A stretch of DNA of 64,000 nucleotides. It comes from Annulohypoxylon bovei var. microspora. Taxonomy: Eukaryota; Ascomycota; Sordariomycetes; Xylariales; Hypoxylaceae. A program made the position numbers and the translations under genes. The notes below the pieces were generated by a model that worked only from the letters and a program-made list of their open reading frames with translations, did no database searches and was not told where the DNA came from. Shown here piece by piece: positions 44,215 to 57,421 of this stretch. Position 1 is the first letter of the stretch; each line of letters opens with the position of its first letter. The stretch covers positions 207,595 through 271,594 of the forward strand of contig MU405254.1 of the NCBI GenBank assembly GCA_022836615.1, written 5' to 3'.

Positions 44215-47200
44215 TTTATTTATATAAACGCGTTAATAACGTTTAATTAAATTATTTTTAAATCGAATTATATTATAATAATTAAAATCGTTTTTAACGT
44301 ATTTATTATTAACGTTATTATTTATATTAAAAAGTTTTTTAATTTTTATTAATTATTATAAATTATTAATTTAATTTTATATTTCATTAATTTCCCGTTT
44401 TCGGTTTTATACGTAAACATTTATTTATTATTAATTATTTATATTTTTTTTTTTTAAAATTATACTTTTTATAATTTAAATTATTTAACATGTTAATTAA
44501 TATAATTTTATATAACTTTTTTAAACTTATTTTTAAAAATATATAAATTTAAATTATTAATTATTTTTAACGGTTTAAAAACGTTTATTACATTTAAAAT
44601 TAATAATAAAGTTTTATTTAAAAAAACTTTTTATTATATATTAATAAAACGTTATTTTTTAAAATTATAAAACCGGTTTATATATTATTATATTATTTTA
44701 TTTAATATTATTAATTTAATATTTAATTTTATTCCGTTTTAATTCGTTAAATTAATTTTTTATAATTTAATTTTTTATATTACGCATTTCATTTAATTTA
44801 ACCATAAATAACTCGTTTAATTTTAATATTTTATTATTAATTTTATTATTTATTATTTTTAATTTAAAAATTTAAAAAAAAACGTTAAAGTTTATTAATT
44901 ATAACTTTTATTATTTTAATTATTTTCGTTTATTTTATTATTTTTTTAATTTTTTTTTAAATTTAATTTTTTTAATTCGTTTAATTTATTTACATTTATT
45001 ATTTTTATGTTTTTTTAATTTTCCATAATAAATGTAACGATTAAAACGAAATACGCGGTAATATACGAAAATTTTTCTTTTATTTATTTAAGTTTTTATT
45101 CGTTTATTAATTTTATATCGTTCATTTAAATAAATTAAACCGTTTTATTTAATTTTTTCATTATTTTTTAATTTATATTTTAAATTATTTTATTATAAAT
45201 TATATTTTCATTAAATAATACGTTTTATATTTTAATTATTATTTTTTTATAAAACATTTATATTTTATATATATTCGTGGAATTATATTTAATTAAATAT
45301 TTAATATTCGTTTTATTATTTAATTTTTATAACTTTTTTAAGTAATTTTTTTACGTTTTTTTTTTAAAATATACGTTAAACATTTATATTATTATAAATA
45401 AATTATTTATAATTTTTTCGAACTTCGAATTAAATGGTTCCACGTTTTTTCACGTATTATTTCGTATAACGTTTTTTATTTTAAAAATTATTTCGGGGTT
45501 TAATTATATAAATACGTCGCCGCTTTTATAATTAATTTTTATAATAAATGTAAAAACTTCGTTATTAATTTTATCGTTTTTATTTTTATTATAATCGATT
45601 TTTTAATGCGTTTTATTATTAAGTTTTATGTTAAGTTTTTTAAAATAAATAATTTTAAAAAGATTTTTTTCGATTTATATTATTTTTTTATTTCGTTGCG
45701 ATTTATTTTATTATTATTTTTTATATACATTATTTTTACGTTATAATGATTTTCGATTTAATTCATTATATTTTTAATTATTAATAAATTTTTTTATTTT
45801 TTAAAATAAGTTATTATATATATTATAACGTATTTAAATGCTTCGTTTATAACGAATATTATTTTTTTTATTAATCGATTTTTTTCGTAATTATTTTATT
45901 TTTTTATTAAGTTTTTTTAATTAATATATAATTTTTTAAAAACCTTTATAAAATTATTTAAATTCGTACATTTTGAAATTATTTAAATGATTTTCGTTAA
46001 TAAATATTTTTCGCATTTACACGTTTTTAACCTTTTAAATTTAAAGCTTAAACATAAATCCGTTAATTTTTTTAACGCGATTTATAATAAATGTTTTATT
46101 TTTTTATATTATATTTTCGTAATATTTAATAATAATATTTTTAAATCTTTTAAAAAACGTAGGTTATGGTTTTATTTTTTAATTATCGCGTATATCGCTT
46201 TTATTTTTTTAATTTAATTATTCGGTTTTTTTTTAACGGGATATATTTTATTATAAATTAATTATATTATTTTTTCGTTATTTTTTTAATTTTTTTTAAG
46301 TGGTTTAAATTATATAAATTTAATGAACTTATATCGAAGTTTATTTATATTTTTTAAAAGTTTTTAAATTAATTAAATTTATATAAAAGTTTTTATAATA
46401 CGTTATATTTTTAAACTTTAATATTATTTTTAAGGCTTTTTTTAAGCCGAATTTTTTTTCGTATTTTTTTACCCGGTTTAATTATTTTAATTTAACTTTA
46501 ATTAATTTTTAATTTAAAATTTTTATTTTATTATTTTTTATTAATACGTATTTTCGTTTTTTATTTATTTTAAACGTTTTAAATTTCGATAAATTATTAA
46601 ATATATATAATATTATTTTTATATTACCGATCGTTAAGTTTTATAATAAATATACCGGATTTATTATAAATGAAAATAAAGAAATATTATTAATTAATTT
46701 TACGAATATTTTCTTTAATTTCCTTAATTTTTTATTTATACGTTCGATTTCGTTATTTTATTTTTTTAATAATTTTTAATTCGGATTTTATTTTCAATTT
46801 AATTCGTATGTTTTTTTAAAGCTTTTAATTTATTTATAAAAATTTAATTTTTTTAAGTTATTTTCGAACGTTTTTTAAGATTTTATTAAAATTTTAATAT
46901 ATTTAAATGAAATAATTTTAAGCGTTAAAAAACACGTTGTTATTTTATGGTTATATTTTTTATAAGTTTTATATTTTAAGGGTAATTATTTAATTTATTT
47001 CGTTAAAAATGTTTTTTTTAAAATTATTTCGAACTTTTAACGTTTTTTATTCGAGGTTTTTTTTTAATGAAACTTTATTACATTAATTAAATATTTATTT
47101 ATTTTTTTATTATTTTTATTTTTTCTTTTTAAAGTTTTTTTAATTTCGATATAATTTATTAATTTTATAAATTACGATTTTTTTTTATTTTTTATTAATA

Positions 47201-48115
47201 TCGAGCTTATATTAAAATATTATTTTAATTATTTAAAATCCGCTCGCAAATTATTTAATATTTTTAAAAGTTTTAAAATATTTTTTTTATTTTTATTAAT
47301 TATATTTTTAATTATTTTAATTAATTTTATAACCGTGTTTATTTTTTATATAAATGTTATTTTTTTAATCATTTTTTTATATAAAAAAAGTCGAGTTTTT
47401 TTAATTTTATTAAAATATTTTCGAATTTATTTAATTAATTATTTAATTTTTTTATGGTTATTTTTTAAAATATATTATAATAATTTTATTAAACTTTTTT
47501 TTTTATATTATTAATTATTAAGTTTTTATTAATTTAAATTTTATTTATAAATTAATTAATTAATTTTTCGGGTTTTTTATTATATTTAAATGGTGGTTTA
47601 AAAATTTATTAATAAAGTTTTAAATAAATTTCTTCGTTTTTATTATTTTTTATACGTTTTTTTATATATTTAATTTTATCGTAAAACGTGTTATTTTTAA
47701 TTAATACGTTTTTATTTTTTAATTATTAAAGTTTACCGGTTTATTTAATAAATCGAGGTTTTTAAAAATTAATTTATTATTATTAAAATTAATATATTTT
47801 TACGCGTTAATAATTAATGTTTTTTAAAATTTTTTAAATTATTTTATTTAATTATTTCGGTTTTTTAATAATACGATTATATTTTTTATAAATATATTAA
47901 TACTTATAAATCGTTTTTATTTTATTATTTATTAAAAATTATTTTTATTTTCGTAAAATTAATTAATATATTATTATTTATTATTTTTTTTTTACGCGCG
48001 TGTAATTAAATACGAGGTCCCCGTCGGGACGAAAACATACACCTCGATTTCGAAATTTAAAGTTTAATTGTAAATTAATAATTCGATTCCTTGGTTTTGT
48101 TCTTTTTTTACGTTC

Positions 48116-48181
48116 GCGACCGGCGCCGAAGGTTTATAAAGGTTATTATTATGCCTTTTATAAACCTCCGGCGCCGGCCGC
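48116..48181. repeat. GC-rich 66-bp hairpin inside AT-rich block
   Basis: The left arm GCGACCGGCGCCGAAGGTTT and the right arm ending CCTCCGGCGCCGGCCGC pair over about 28 bp with two G/A mismatches, around a loop of roughly 10 nt. It has preserved CpG and GC content where nearly all neighbours are A/T. Confidence 0.85.
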
Positions 48182-48189
48182 TTATTATT

Positions 48190-48536
48190 AATTACTTATT
48201 TTACTTTTTATACGTTATTATTTCGTACGTTACTACTTTTATACGTTACTTTACGTTGCTTTCCCCGTACGTTATTTTCCTTTTATACGTTACCACTTTT
48301 ATACGTTATTTTACGTTGTTTTTCCCGTACGTTACTTTCTTTTTATACATTGCCTTAACTTTGTACGCCCCGGCCTTATATATTTTTTTTTTAATATATT
48401 ATTACTTTCGTAAATTATTTTATTTTACTTTTTTATATATTATTATCTTTGTACGTTATTTTATTTTAATTCCCCGTTAATTTTTATTTCGTACGTTATT
48501 ATTTTATACGTTATTACTTTTATATATTATTTTATT
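48190..48536 (+). repeat. TACGTTA-type minisatellite, left part
   Basis: About fifteen irregular copies of TACGTTA(C/T), spaced by T-rich linkers such as CTTTTA and TTCCCCG. Partly RIPped. A related stretch continues at 54868-55060 on the far side of the Gypsy element, so the element split one array. The open frame across it (48091-48480) is a by-product of the repeat. Confidence 0.7.
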
Positions 48537-48541
48537 TTATT

Positions 48542-48757
48542 TGTAACGGCGCTTAATTACCGTTATTTTTAAAGTATATTAACGGAACGGTTAATTAATG
48601 TCCCGGTTATAAGGTTAATATATAAAAACCTTTTAAAAAAAATTATTTTATAATTTTTTTTCTTTTAATTTTTTATTTTAAATACTTTCGTTAATAAAAT
48701 ATATGGTTTTATTATTATATAAGTTTTATTTTAATTAAAGATTTATTCGCCGTAATA
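48542..48757 (+). repeat. 5' LTR of Gypsy copy A
   Basis: 216 bp. It aligns with the 3' LTR over its whole length; in the compared terminal segments all differences are transitions. Confidence 0.9.
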
Positions 48758-51712
48758 TAATATTTAAAGTTATTTATTTATTTCATTTTTTTAATTTAAA
48801 GGTTTATTTTTAAAATTCTTTTTTTTTTTAAATACGTAAGCGTTTACGTATCGATTTAATTTTTTTTGAATTATAATACGTTTAAAGCTTTGTTTTTAAT
48901 TCGCATTTAATTTTTAAAAACTTTTATTTTCTTAAATAAAATTCTTTATATTAATGGTTATAAGGTTTTACTTTTATTTATAATAAAATATCTTTTAATA
49001 TTATTTATTCCATTATTAATTAACGATGGTATTTAAATTATTAAGCAAAGGTTTTAATGAAAACGTTAAGTTATTTATTAATTAAATTAATTAATTAAAA
49101 TCCGCCCCCGTTTTTTTAATTATATAACTTTAAGCCGATGAATTTTTATTTATAATTAAAAAAAAGTTTTCAATTTTAAAGGAAACATTAAAACCCTTAA
49201 CAGTTCGAAGAATCATTTAATTAATTATTTAATAATAAAATCGGAAGCTTGTTTTTCCCTTTAAAAAAAAAAAGAAAAGGAAAATTCCGCTTATTAATAA
49301 ATCTTTTAATTAAAGTGAATGTACCTTTTAATTAAATTTATGACGAAGCTTTATTATTCCGCTTTTAAGGCTTAATATAATAAAAATAAATTTATTTTAA
49401 ATCGTATTATCCGTTATTTTAAATAAATTAATAACGTTAAAAAACCGATTACGGATCGTTTTTTTTCCTTTTATTCCCTTTATTCTTTCTTTTCCCTTTC
49501 ACGCCTTTTATTTTTTTACTTTAACTCATATATTATAAAACTTAATTATTTCTTTAATAAAATAAAATAATAAACCTAAAAAACCAAATAACCCTCGACG
49601 TATTTTTAAAACATAATTAATAATTTCATTTTTATTTTCATTAAAAATTTACATTAAAAACTTATGTTTTTTATTAAATAAATTAAATCCTACGTTTAAA
49701 AAATAAAAAATAAACATAAAAAACAAGCTTTAAATTAATTAATAAAAATTCCTCGAAAAATATACTTAATTCACATGATTTTATTTATTTATTAAAGGTA
49801 AAACCAAATCGATTTTTTAATTTTTTTTTATTAAAAATAACATTAATTAATACATTAAAATTAAATAAATATATAATTTATTAAGGTTATTATATAATAA
49901 CTTTAACGTTAAAATTTAAGTTAAAAATAATTTCTATAAACTTAATATATAATTAAACGAATAATTCTTTAAGTTTTACACGTTTTTTATATCGTTAACG
50001 AATAAAAGAAAAATCCCGATATTCGAATAAAAAAAAAAATTAAACCGTTAATTAACCGTTAATTTCCACATTTAAACATTTCATTATTACTTAAATAAAA
50101 AAATAAAGTTTATTAAGTTTAAAAACCTTTATTTAACGTTAATTTAATAACACGTTAAAGCCGTTTAAAAAAAAGTTAACTTTATAACCTTTTAACCTTA
50201 ATTTAAGGTTAAAGTTATTTTTAACGTTACGAAAATAACTTTTATTAATTTTAACACTTTTCACTTAATCACAAAGATCATGATTTAAGTACGTACGAAA
50301 GAACCTTTTTAAATTCTTTTAATTCTTTATTAACGTAACGTTTTCGTAACGTTTAACATAAACTTAATTTATTACTTTTATAAGTAAAAAGGCCATTTCT
50401 TTAATAATTATTTAACGCGTAATGTAAAAGCCGGAATAATGGCCGTTGTTTTAAAAAAAAAAATAATAAAACACGATAAAAATAACGTCGATTTAAAGTC
50501 GAAGGAAAATAACGTTTAAATAAAACTTTTAATTTAAACTTTTTTTTATATATTTATTTATTAATATTTATTTTTATTAATTTCAATTCTTTTAACCTTA
50601 TAATAAAAAAATCACAATTCGTGATTAATATATTAATTTATTTATAAAATATAAACGTGGTAATAATAATGTGAACATTAATAAATACCGGAACATAAAC
50701 GTATATAATCGTTAATTAATAAAACGCACGTTTAATAATAAATACATAAAACCTTTTTACCATTTAATTTAATTAATTTATTATAATTAAAGGCTTTAAC
50801 GGATAAATTATTAATTGGATTAACGAAATAATTTATGTTAATATTTAAATATAAAATAAAAGTTTTTATAACGTATTTATCCTTTTAATAAATTTAAGGA
50901 ACCGCTTTTAATTCCAAGTAATATTAAAGTTTAAATTTTTAACGAAATATAACATTATGTTAAATAATTAACGTTAATAATTAATTTTTTTTAAATCGTT
51001 ATTTTTTTATTATCGTTACGCTTTTAATATTACGTTAAAACTTTTCATTTTTCGGAAAAACGTGGATAAAATTACATAAAAAGATATAAAACGCCGTAAT
51101 TACTTTTAATTTCGTGTTTTAAAAAAAAAGTAAATCATTGTAACGTTTATATATTCCATAATAAACCTCATGGTTAAAATGGACCGATAACTTTCCATTA
51201 TTATCCCGCCTTTTTTTTTTTAATTTCTTATTAAACCCCCGGTGTATCCCGCACCACCACCCATTATAAACGTTTATTTAATCTTAAGTTTAACGTTTAT
51301 TAAAAGGATATTACGTTTTTAACGAAGCTTTAATATAACTTACGAGTTATTAAACGTTTTTGCTTTATTATATTAAAAACTTAATTTAACTTTCGAAGAA
51401 AAATTATAATAAAAAAACGATTTTATTTAAAAGCAAATTATAAAAAAGTTCCCCCTTTATTTACATAATTTAATCGAGGTATTTTCGAAGAAAAATAACG
51501 ATTCATTACCGCTTCACCGGTTCTTTAATTATAAGATAAATTTAAAAAAAAGCGTTAACCCCATTAAATTACACCCTTTTTATAATATAAGTACGAAGCA
51601 TTTATAAACTTTAAAAAAATATTTATCGAACCATTTACATAAAAAATGAATCGTACTTAATATAATTAAATATAAATCCTTTATTTTTTTCGTAAAAAAG
51701 TTAAAAAATAAT

Positions 51713-54601
51713 TTAAAGTTTTATATTAATTACCGTAAATTAAACGCCCGCATTAAAAAAGATCGTTACTTTTTTCTTTTAATTAATAAAACGTTAAAAA
51801 GGATTTTTAAAATTAAGGTTTTTATAAAGTTCGACATTTATTAAACTTTCCACCGTATTAAAATAAACCCCGCTTTAAAAAACTTTACCACCTTTTAAAC
51901 CCGTTTTAAATCGTATAAGTATCGCGTACTTCCCTTTAAATTAAATAATAAGTTTAATGCGTTTTAAAAGTATATTAATTAAACCTTTTTCTCGTTTTTT
52001 AATAACTTTTACACGGCGTATATAAATAATATTTTAATTTATTTAAAAAACTTATTCCTTCACGAATACCACGTACGGCAAGTGTTAAAACGCCTACGTT
52101 CCATTAGCTTATAAATTAATATTTAAAAAAACGAATTTTCGGTTACGAAAACCAAGTTTTTAAGGTTTATTATTTTTATTTTCGGCGTGGTTATTAATTA
52201 AAATAAAATTAAAACGGTTTAAAATTAAGAAATATTTTCTTAAATTTAAAAACTTTAATCGTTTTTAAGTTTTTATAATTTTTATCGGTAATTTATATCG
52301 AAGTATAATTAAATTATAAAGTTTTTATATTTTTTTACCACCGTTTCGCATTAAATTTAAATTAACGAACATATTAAGGTATTCGAAACATTAAAAATAA
52401 TTTTAACCACTTTTTTAATTTTAAAGCACTTTTATAAAAATCGAAAGGTTAAACTAAAAATTAATGCCTTTAATGGGGTAATTTCCGAAACTTTTTCATA
52501 ATTAAACGAGTTAAAAAATTAACATTTAATAACTTTTTTCTTTAAAATAATGATTTTTTTAAAGTATAATTATTTTATTTATAATAAAAAGCTTTTCGTT
52601 ATTATAATAATAATAAAACTTTAAAAACATATATTTATTTTATTAAATAATAAATTTAATATATTTATAAATTATTAATTATTATAATATTTCGTTATTA
52701 AAAAAATGTTAAATTTTTATTAAATTAATTAAAATAAACATTTATTTCGATTTAATTACGAGTTACATTATCGCCCGAAAAAGGAAAATATAATAATTAA
52801 CGTTTTATTTTAAAAAACGGCCGATTTAACCATTTAAAAAACGATTAAAAAGTATAATTAATCCGTTATTTTATTACCCCTTTTAATATTCCACGGTGGA
52901 ATAAATCCTTTATAACCTTCGGCCGATAAATTTTTAACGAATTTATTATTTTTTAACTTTTAATGTATTTTAATTATAATAAAGATTTCCGAGGAAAAAT
53001 TATTTTAAAGTATTAAATTAATTAACGTTATTTTAATAATTAATCGGAATGTTATCGAATTAAAAGTGTAACGCGAATAAGTTAAAAAAAGAAAAAACGG
53101 GTATACCTTATAAAATAAATTATTACTTTTAAAAAAAAAGCTGGTAATTTTAAATAATAAAAAATTTCGCATTAAATTATACGATAAATTCCACCGTCCT
53201 TTAAATTAAACGCATTTAAATTAAAATAAAATACATGTAATAATATTAAAAAAGTATTCGTGGCTTAATATAAAAGCGTTTATAAATTATTATTACACCC
53301 ATTATAAATAATATTAAAAAAGTTAAAACCTTAAAATTAAATTAATAAACTTGCTTTAATCATTTTTTATTAACGAATAAATATAATAATATATTTTAAT
53401 GGATTTCAAGTTTATACCTTTTAATCGCGAAAAGTTCGATTCGATTTTAATAATCATTAATTAATTAAATAAAAATTTTTTTTCATTACTTACATATAAA
53501 ACTTATACCGCCGCGTAATTTATAAACTTATATTATAAATACGTTTAATATATTTATAAAACCTTTAAAACGATTACGTTTAATAAAGATTTTTAATTTA
53601 TAACCGTTTTTTTAAACGAATTAATTAAACTTATTAAAGTGGACCTTTGTAAATTAATAATAAAACACTTATAATTCGACGGTTAAATAAAAATTTTTAA
53701 TTAATTTATTTAAATGAAATTATAACCTTTTGTAAATCATTTTTAAAATAATTAATTAAAAATATTATTTTATTTAAATTTCACGTACATTATTTAACCG
53801 CATTTAAGCATAAAACTTTCCCCCGCAAAAATAAAAATAAAATTCGTCCCGAAAATAATTTTTAATTAATAAACTTACATTCGTAAATTTAAAACCTTTT
53901 AAAAAAAGTTTAACCATATCATTATTTAATCGTTAATAAAACATTAAGCTTTCGTTATATAATAAGTTCGTAAAAACCTTTTATTAACGTAAAATCATTA
54001 AAACGAATAAATTAATAAAAAAAAACAACCAATAAATTAAATAATAAATAATTAAATATATATCCGTAAAAGTAATTAATAAATAAATCACCCCCATAAC
54101 GGTTTAAATTACTTAATAATAAGTTTTTTTAAAATGTTAATAAAACCTTATTATAACGCTTTTAAAATTAACTTACCCCCGAATATAAAAATCCATTAAA
54201 TTTTAAACGTAAGTTAATTAATTAAAGCTTTAAATAACTTAATTTTAAAGTAAATAATAAATCCCCCGCTTTTAATGGAAATTAACAAGGAATAAAAATA
54301 TAAAATATTTAAAATATTAAATTCTAAGCTTTTTAAAAGAAAACTTTAATATAAAGTAAATTAAGTAAATTACGATTTTAATTTAACGTGGTACCTTTTT
54401 AAAGACTTTTTTAACGCGCCGATTAAGGTAAAAAACTTTTATAATTTACACCCCGAAACCGCCGATCCCCCGGCTAGACTTCGGTAATAAATCGAGGCTG
54501 CCGCAGAAAATAAAATATTAAAAATAATGGATGAAAACGATTTACCCACCGTAAAAAAAAAGGAAATTAAAGGAATAAATTATAAACGTATTAATAAATA
54601 A
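51713..54601 (+). pseudogene. pol relic of Gypsy copy A (RT, RNase H region, integrase, chromodomain)
   Basis: One ancestral frame can be followed from 51713 to the TAA at 54599-54601 (2,889 bp). Reverse transcriptase lies at about 51713-52051; its Y-x-D-D box is now Tyr-Ile-Asn-Asn at 52019-52030 through G-to-A change. The integrase core begins near MDFKFIPFNREKF at 53399; its catalytic Asp in the following strand is now Asn. The chromodomain-like end (YDFNLTWY, then NAPIKVKNFYNLHP) spans about 54371-54450, followed by PPARL. Many in-frame TAA/TAG stops and no frameshift are seen. Gag must lie upstream (48758-51700) but was not resolved. Confidence 0.85.
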
Positions 54602-54646
54602 TTTATTCCTTTTATAAATCGAATTTTTTTTTAAAAAGAAAGGTTA

Positions 54647-54862
54647 TATAATAATGTTTAATTGCCGTTATTTTTAAAGTATATTAACGGAACGGTTAAT
54701 TAATATTCCGGTCGTAAAGTTAATATATAAAAACTTTTTAAAGGAAATTATTTTATGGTTTTTTTTTTTTTAATTCCTTATTTTAAATATTCTCGTTAAT
54801 AAAGTACGTGGTTTTATTATTACATAAGCTTTATTTTAATTAAAAATTTATTCGCCGTGACA
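54647..54862 (+). repeat. 3' LTR of Gypsy copy A
   Basis: 216 bp, starting TATAATAATG and ending CGCCGTGACA; its 5' end has lost the TGTAACGG sequence through transitions only. Confidence 0.9.
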
Positions 54863-54867
54863 TTACT

Positions 54868-55060
54868 TTTTATATGTTTTTTTTTTCGTACGTTACTTTT
54901 TAATACGCCGACTTTTCGATACGCTTTAATTTTATATTTTCTTTATTTATTTATATATTATTACTTTTATTTATTATTTTATTTTAACTTTTTATTAATT
55001 TTTATTTTATACGTTATAATTTTATACGTTATTTTTTTCGTTTATTTTAACTTCGTAAAT
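54868..55060 (+). repeat. TACGTTA-type minisatellite, right part
   Basis: TACGTTA, TACGCCG and TACGCTT units in T-rich DNA immediately after the target duplication of Gypsy copy A. It continues the array at 48190-48536. The open frame at 54857-55135 is low-complexity and not a gene. Confidence 0.6.
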
Positions 55061-55480
55061 TTAATTATTTTAATTTTTTATATATTATTTTATTTTAATT
55101 TTTTATATATTCCATTCCCCGGCTTTTTTATATAATATATTTTTTTTTTTTTTTTTTAAATAAAACCTTTAAACCGGTTTAAAAAGTGGTTTAAAAAATA
55201 ATTTAAAAAATAATTTAAAAAATAATTAACTTAATAATTAAAAATGGATTTTATAAAACGATACATTTAATTAAATATACGATTAAAATTTTTAATTAAT
55301 TAAATTTTATTAAAAAAATTAAATTATTATATATTAATTAATTAAATTATATTTTTTAAATTTACGTTATAATTTTTTAATTAATTAATTTTTTTTTTTC
55401 CATTTAAAATTAACGATATAAAAACCTTTTAAATTAAAATAAAAAAACTTAACTTCGAATAATCGTTATTAAGTTTATAA

Positions 55481-55637
55481 TTATTAAAATAATTATTTAA
55501 TGTTTAATATTACATTAATAACACGTTATTAATTTATTAACGATTAATTATATATTAATAATATTTTATAAAAAAAAAATTTTATTAATTTTTAATTACG
55601 TAAACGCGCGTGTTTAATTTATTTCGTATATTATATA
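55481..55637 (+). repeat. direct repeat of about 155 bp, copy 2
   Basis: Second copy of the repeat at 40209-40362, same orientation, mostly transition differences, with a core TAAACGCGCGT where copy 1 has TAAACGTGCGT. Confidence 0.65.
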
Positions 55638-56699
55638 TAAAAAATATTTTTATAAAATATATAATAACTTTAAATTTATTTATAATTTTATTCGTGGTTT
55701 AAATTTTTTTATTTTAATTAATTAAAAAGTTTTATTTACGTTTATTTACTTTTATTACGAAGTTTTTTTTTATTTTTATCCGCATTTATTTTTAATTATT
55801 ATAATTTATTTATTTTAACCCGTATAAATAAAAAAATATATTAATTAATTTATTACGTTAAATATTTTTAATTAAATTAAATTATATTAATTAAATTTTT
55901 AATTTACGATATTTACGTTATATTTTTTATTTATAATTATAAGTTTATATAAATTTAATGGTTTTTTAATAATTATTTTATTATTTAATTAAAATTAATA
56001 AACTTTTAAATTCGAACTTTTAATATCGTATTTTTTTAAATTTATTTTTTAATAACGTTTAATTTTATATTTTATTTTTATAAACCTTTAATTTAATTTT
56101 TTTATAAACTTTTAATTTATTAATTTTTATATATTTTTTTTTAATATTATAAATTTTTAACGAATATTTTATACGTTAATTTTTTATATATTTTTTTTTA
56201 ACCCGTTATTTTTAATTCGTTATTTTTTTAATTTATTATATTTTTTCTTAATTTATTAATCCGTAAATAAATTTTTTATTAATTAATTATTTATATTATT
56301 AATTATTTTATAATTTTAATTATATATTAATTACATTTTTTTTCATTTTTTTAATTAATTAAAAAAACCATAAATTTTTTTATTTATTATTTACATATTT
56401 ATATAATATTTTAAATTTAAATTTTATTTTTTTTATTTATTATTAATTTTTTATTTATAATTTTATTTTTTTTTATATTTATTTAATTAAAAATTATAAA
56501 AATTATTATATAAATTATATATAATTATTTTAATTATATTAATTTTATATTAAATTTTATATTTAATTATAATTAATTATATAAAATTATAACCCGCCGT
56601 TTTAATTAATTATAATTTTAATTATATAATATTTAATTATATATAAATTATACATGCGTAATTATAATAATTTAAAAAATTTTAAATGTTAAAATTTTT

Positions 56700-57156
56700 A
56701 TTAAAATTATATTAAACCACCTTTTAAACCACCTTTTAAACCACTTTTTTAATTATTTATTTATCCATTTATTTATTTATTTTTTTTACTTTTTTTCCCC
56801 GTTAAACTTCCCTTTTAACCTTTTATTAAACCATTTTTTAATAAGTTTTTTATTTAATTATTTATTTAATTTTAAATTTAACTTTTTATTTAATTACCGG
56901 TTTAATTACCCGTTAAATTTTTATTAAACCACTTTTTCGTTAAACGTTACGTTTAATTATTCATTTAATTTATTACTTTTTAAATTTATTATTAAACCAT
57001 TTATTTAATTTTTAATTAATTATTTATTAAACTTTTAATAACTTTCCCGTTAAATTACTTTTTAACGAATTTTTTAATAAACTTTTTATTTAATTATTAA
57101 TTTAATTATTTATTTAACCTCGGGTTTAACCACCCATTTATTTATTTAATAAACCA
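56700..57156 (-). repeat. RIP-degraded inverted relative of the GGGTGG minisatellite, part 1
   Basis: Repeats of TAAACCACC, TTAAACCATTT and CCCGTTAAAC read on the minus strand as GGTGGTTTA and GTTTAACGGG, the unit of the array at 39206-39874. Most Cs of the plus strand have become T. The array is interrupted by Gypsy copy B. Confidence 0.65.
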
Positions 57157-57161
57157 TTTTT

Positions 57162-57377
57162 TATCACGGCGAACAAGTTTTAAATTAAAACAAAGCTTAT
57201 GTAATAACGAAATCACGTATTTTATTAATAAAAATATTTAAAATGAAAAACTAAAAAAAAAAAAGCCATAAAATAATTTTTTTTAAAGGGTTTTTATATA
57301 TTAATTTTACGGTTAAAATATTAATTAATTATTTCGTTAATATATTTTAAAAGTAATGGTAATTAAACGTTATTATA
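57162..57377 (-). repeat. 3' LTR of Gypsy copy B
   Basis: 216 bp; on the minus strand it ends GCCGTGATA, with a purine-rich AAAAGAAAAAA tract just internal to it (57378-57395 on plus). Confidence 0.88.
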
Positions 57378-57421
57378 TAATTTTTTCTTTTAAAAAAAAT
57401 TTAATTTATAAAAGGAATAAA

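Larger units (their letters stand above)
48542..54862 (+). mobile_element. Ty3/Gypsy chromodomain LTR retrotransposon, RIP-inactivated, copy A
   Basis: The 6,321-bp element has 216-bp LTRs at 48542-48757 and 54647-54862 that start TGTAACGGCG (5') and end CGCCGTGACA (3' copy). The flanks TTATT (48537-48541) and TTACT (54863-54867) look like one 5-bp duplication with a C-to-T change. A purine-rich AAAAAGAAAGG precedes the 3' LTR and sets the plus-strand orientation. The pol relic has reverse transcriptase, integrase and chromodomain in that order, which identifies a chromovirus. It cannot move on its own because stops saturate every frame. Confidence 0.93.

Noticed and set aside
43523..44246. 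Small ORFs inside the 718-bp TIR element
   Set aside because: Frames of about 60 codons begin in the inverted repeats and share only a short MAK start by symmetry; there is no transposase motif.
45987..46217. Hydrophobic open frames in the AT block (also 48091-48480 and 54857-55135)
   Set aside because: Composed almost only of Phe, Tyr, Ile, Leu, Asn and Lys, as expected by chance in AT-rich DNA; two of them lie over the TACGTTA satellite.
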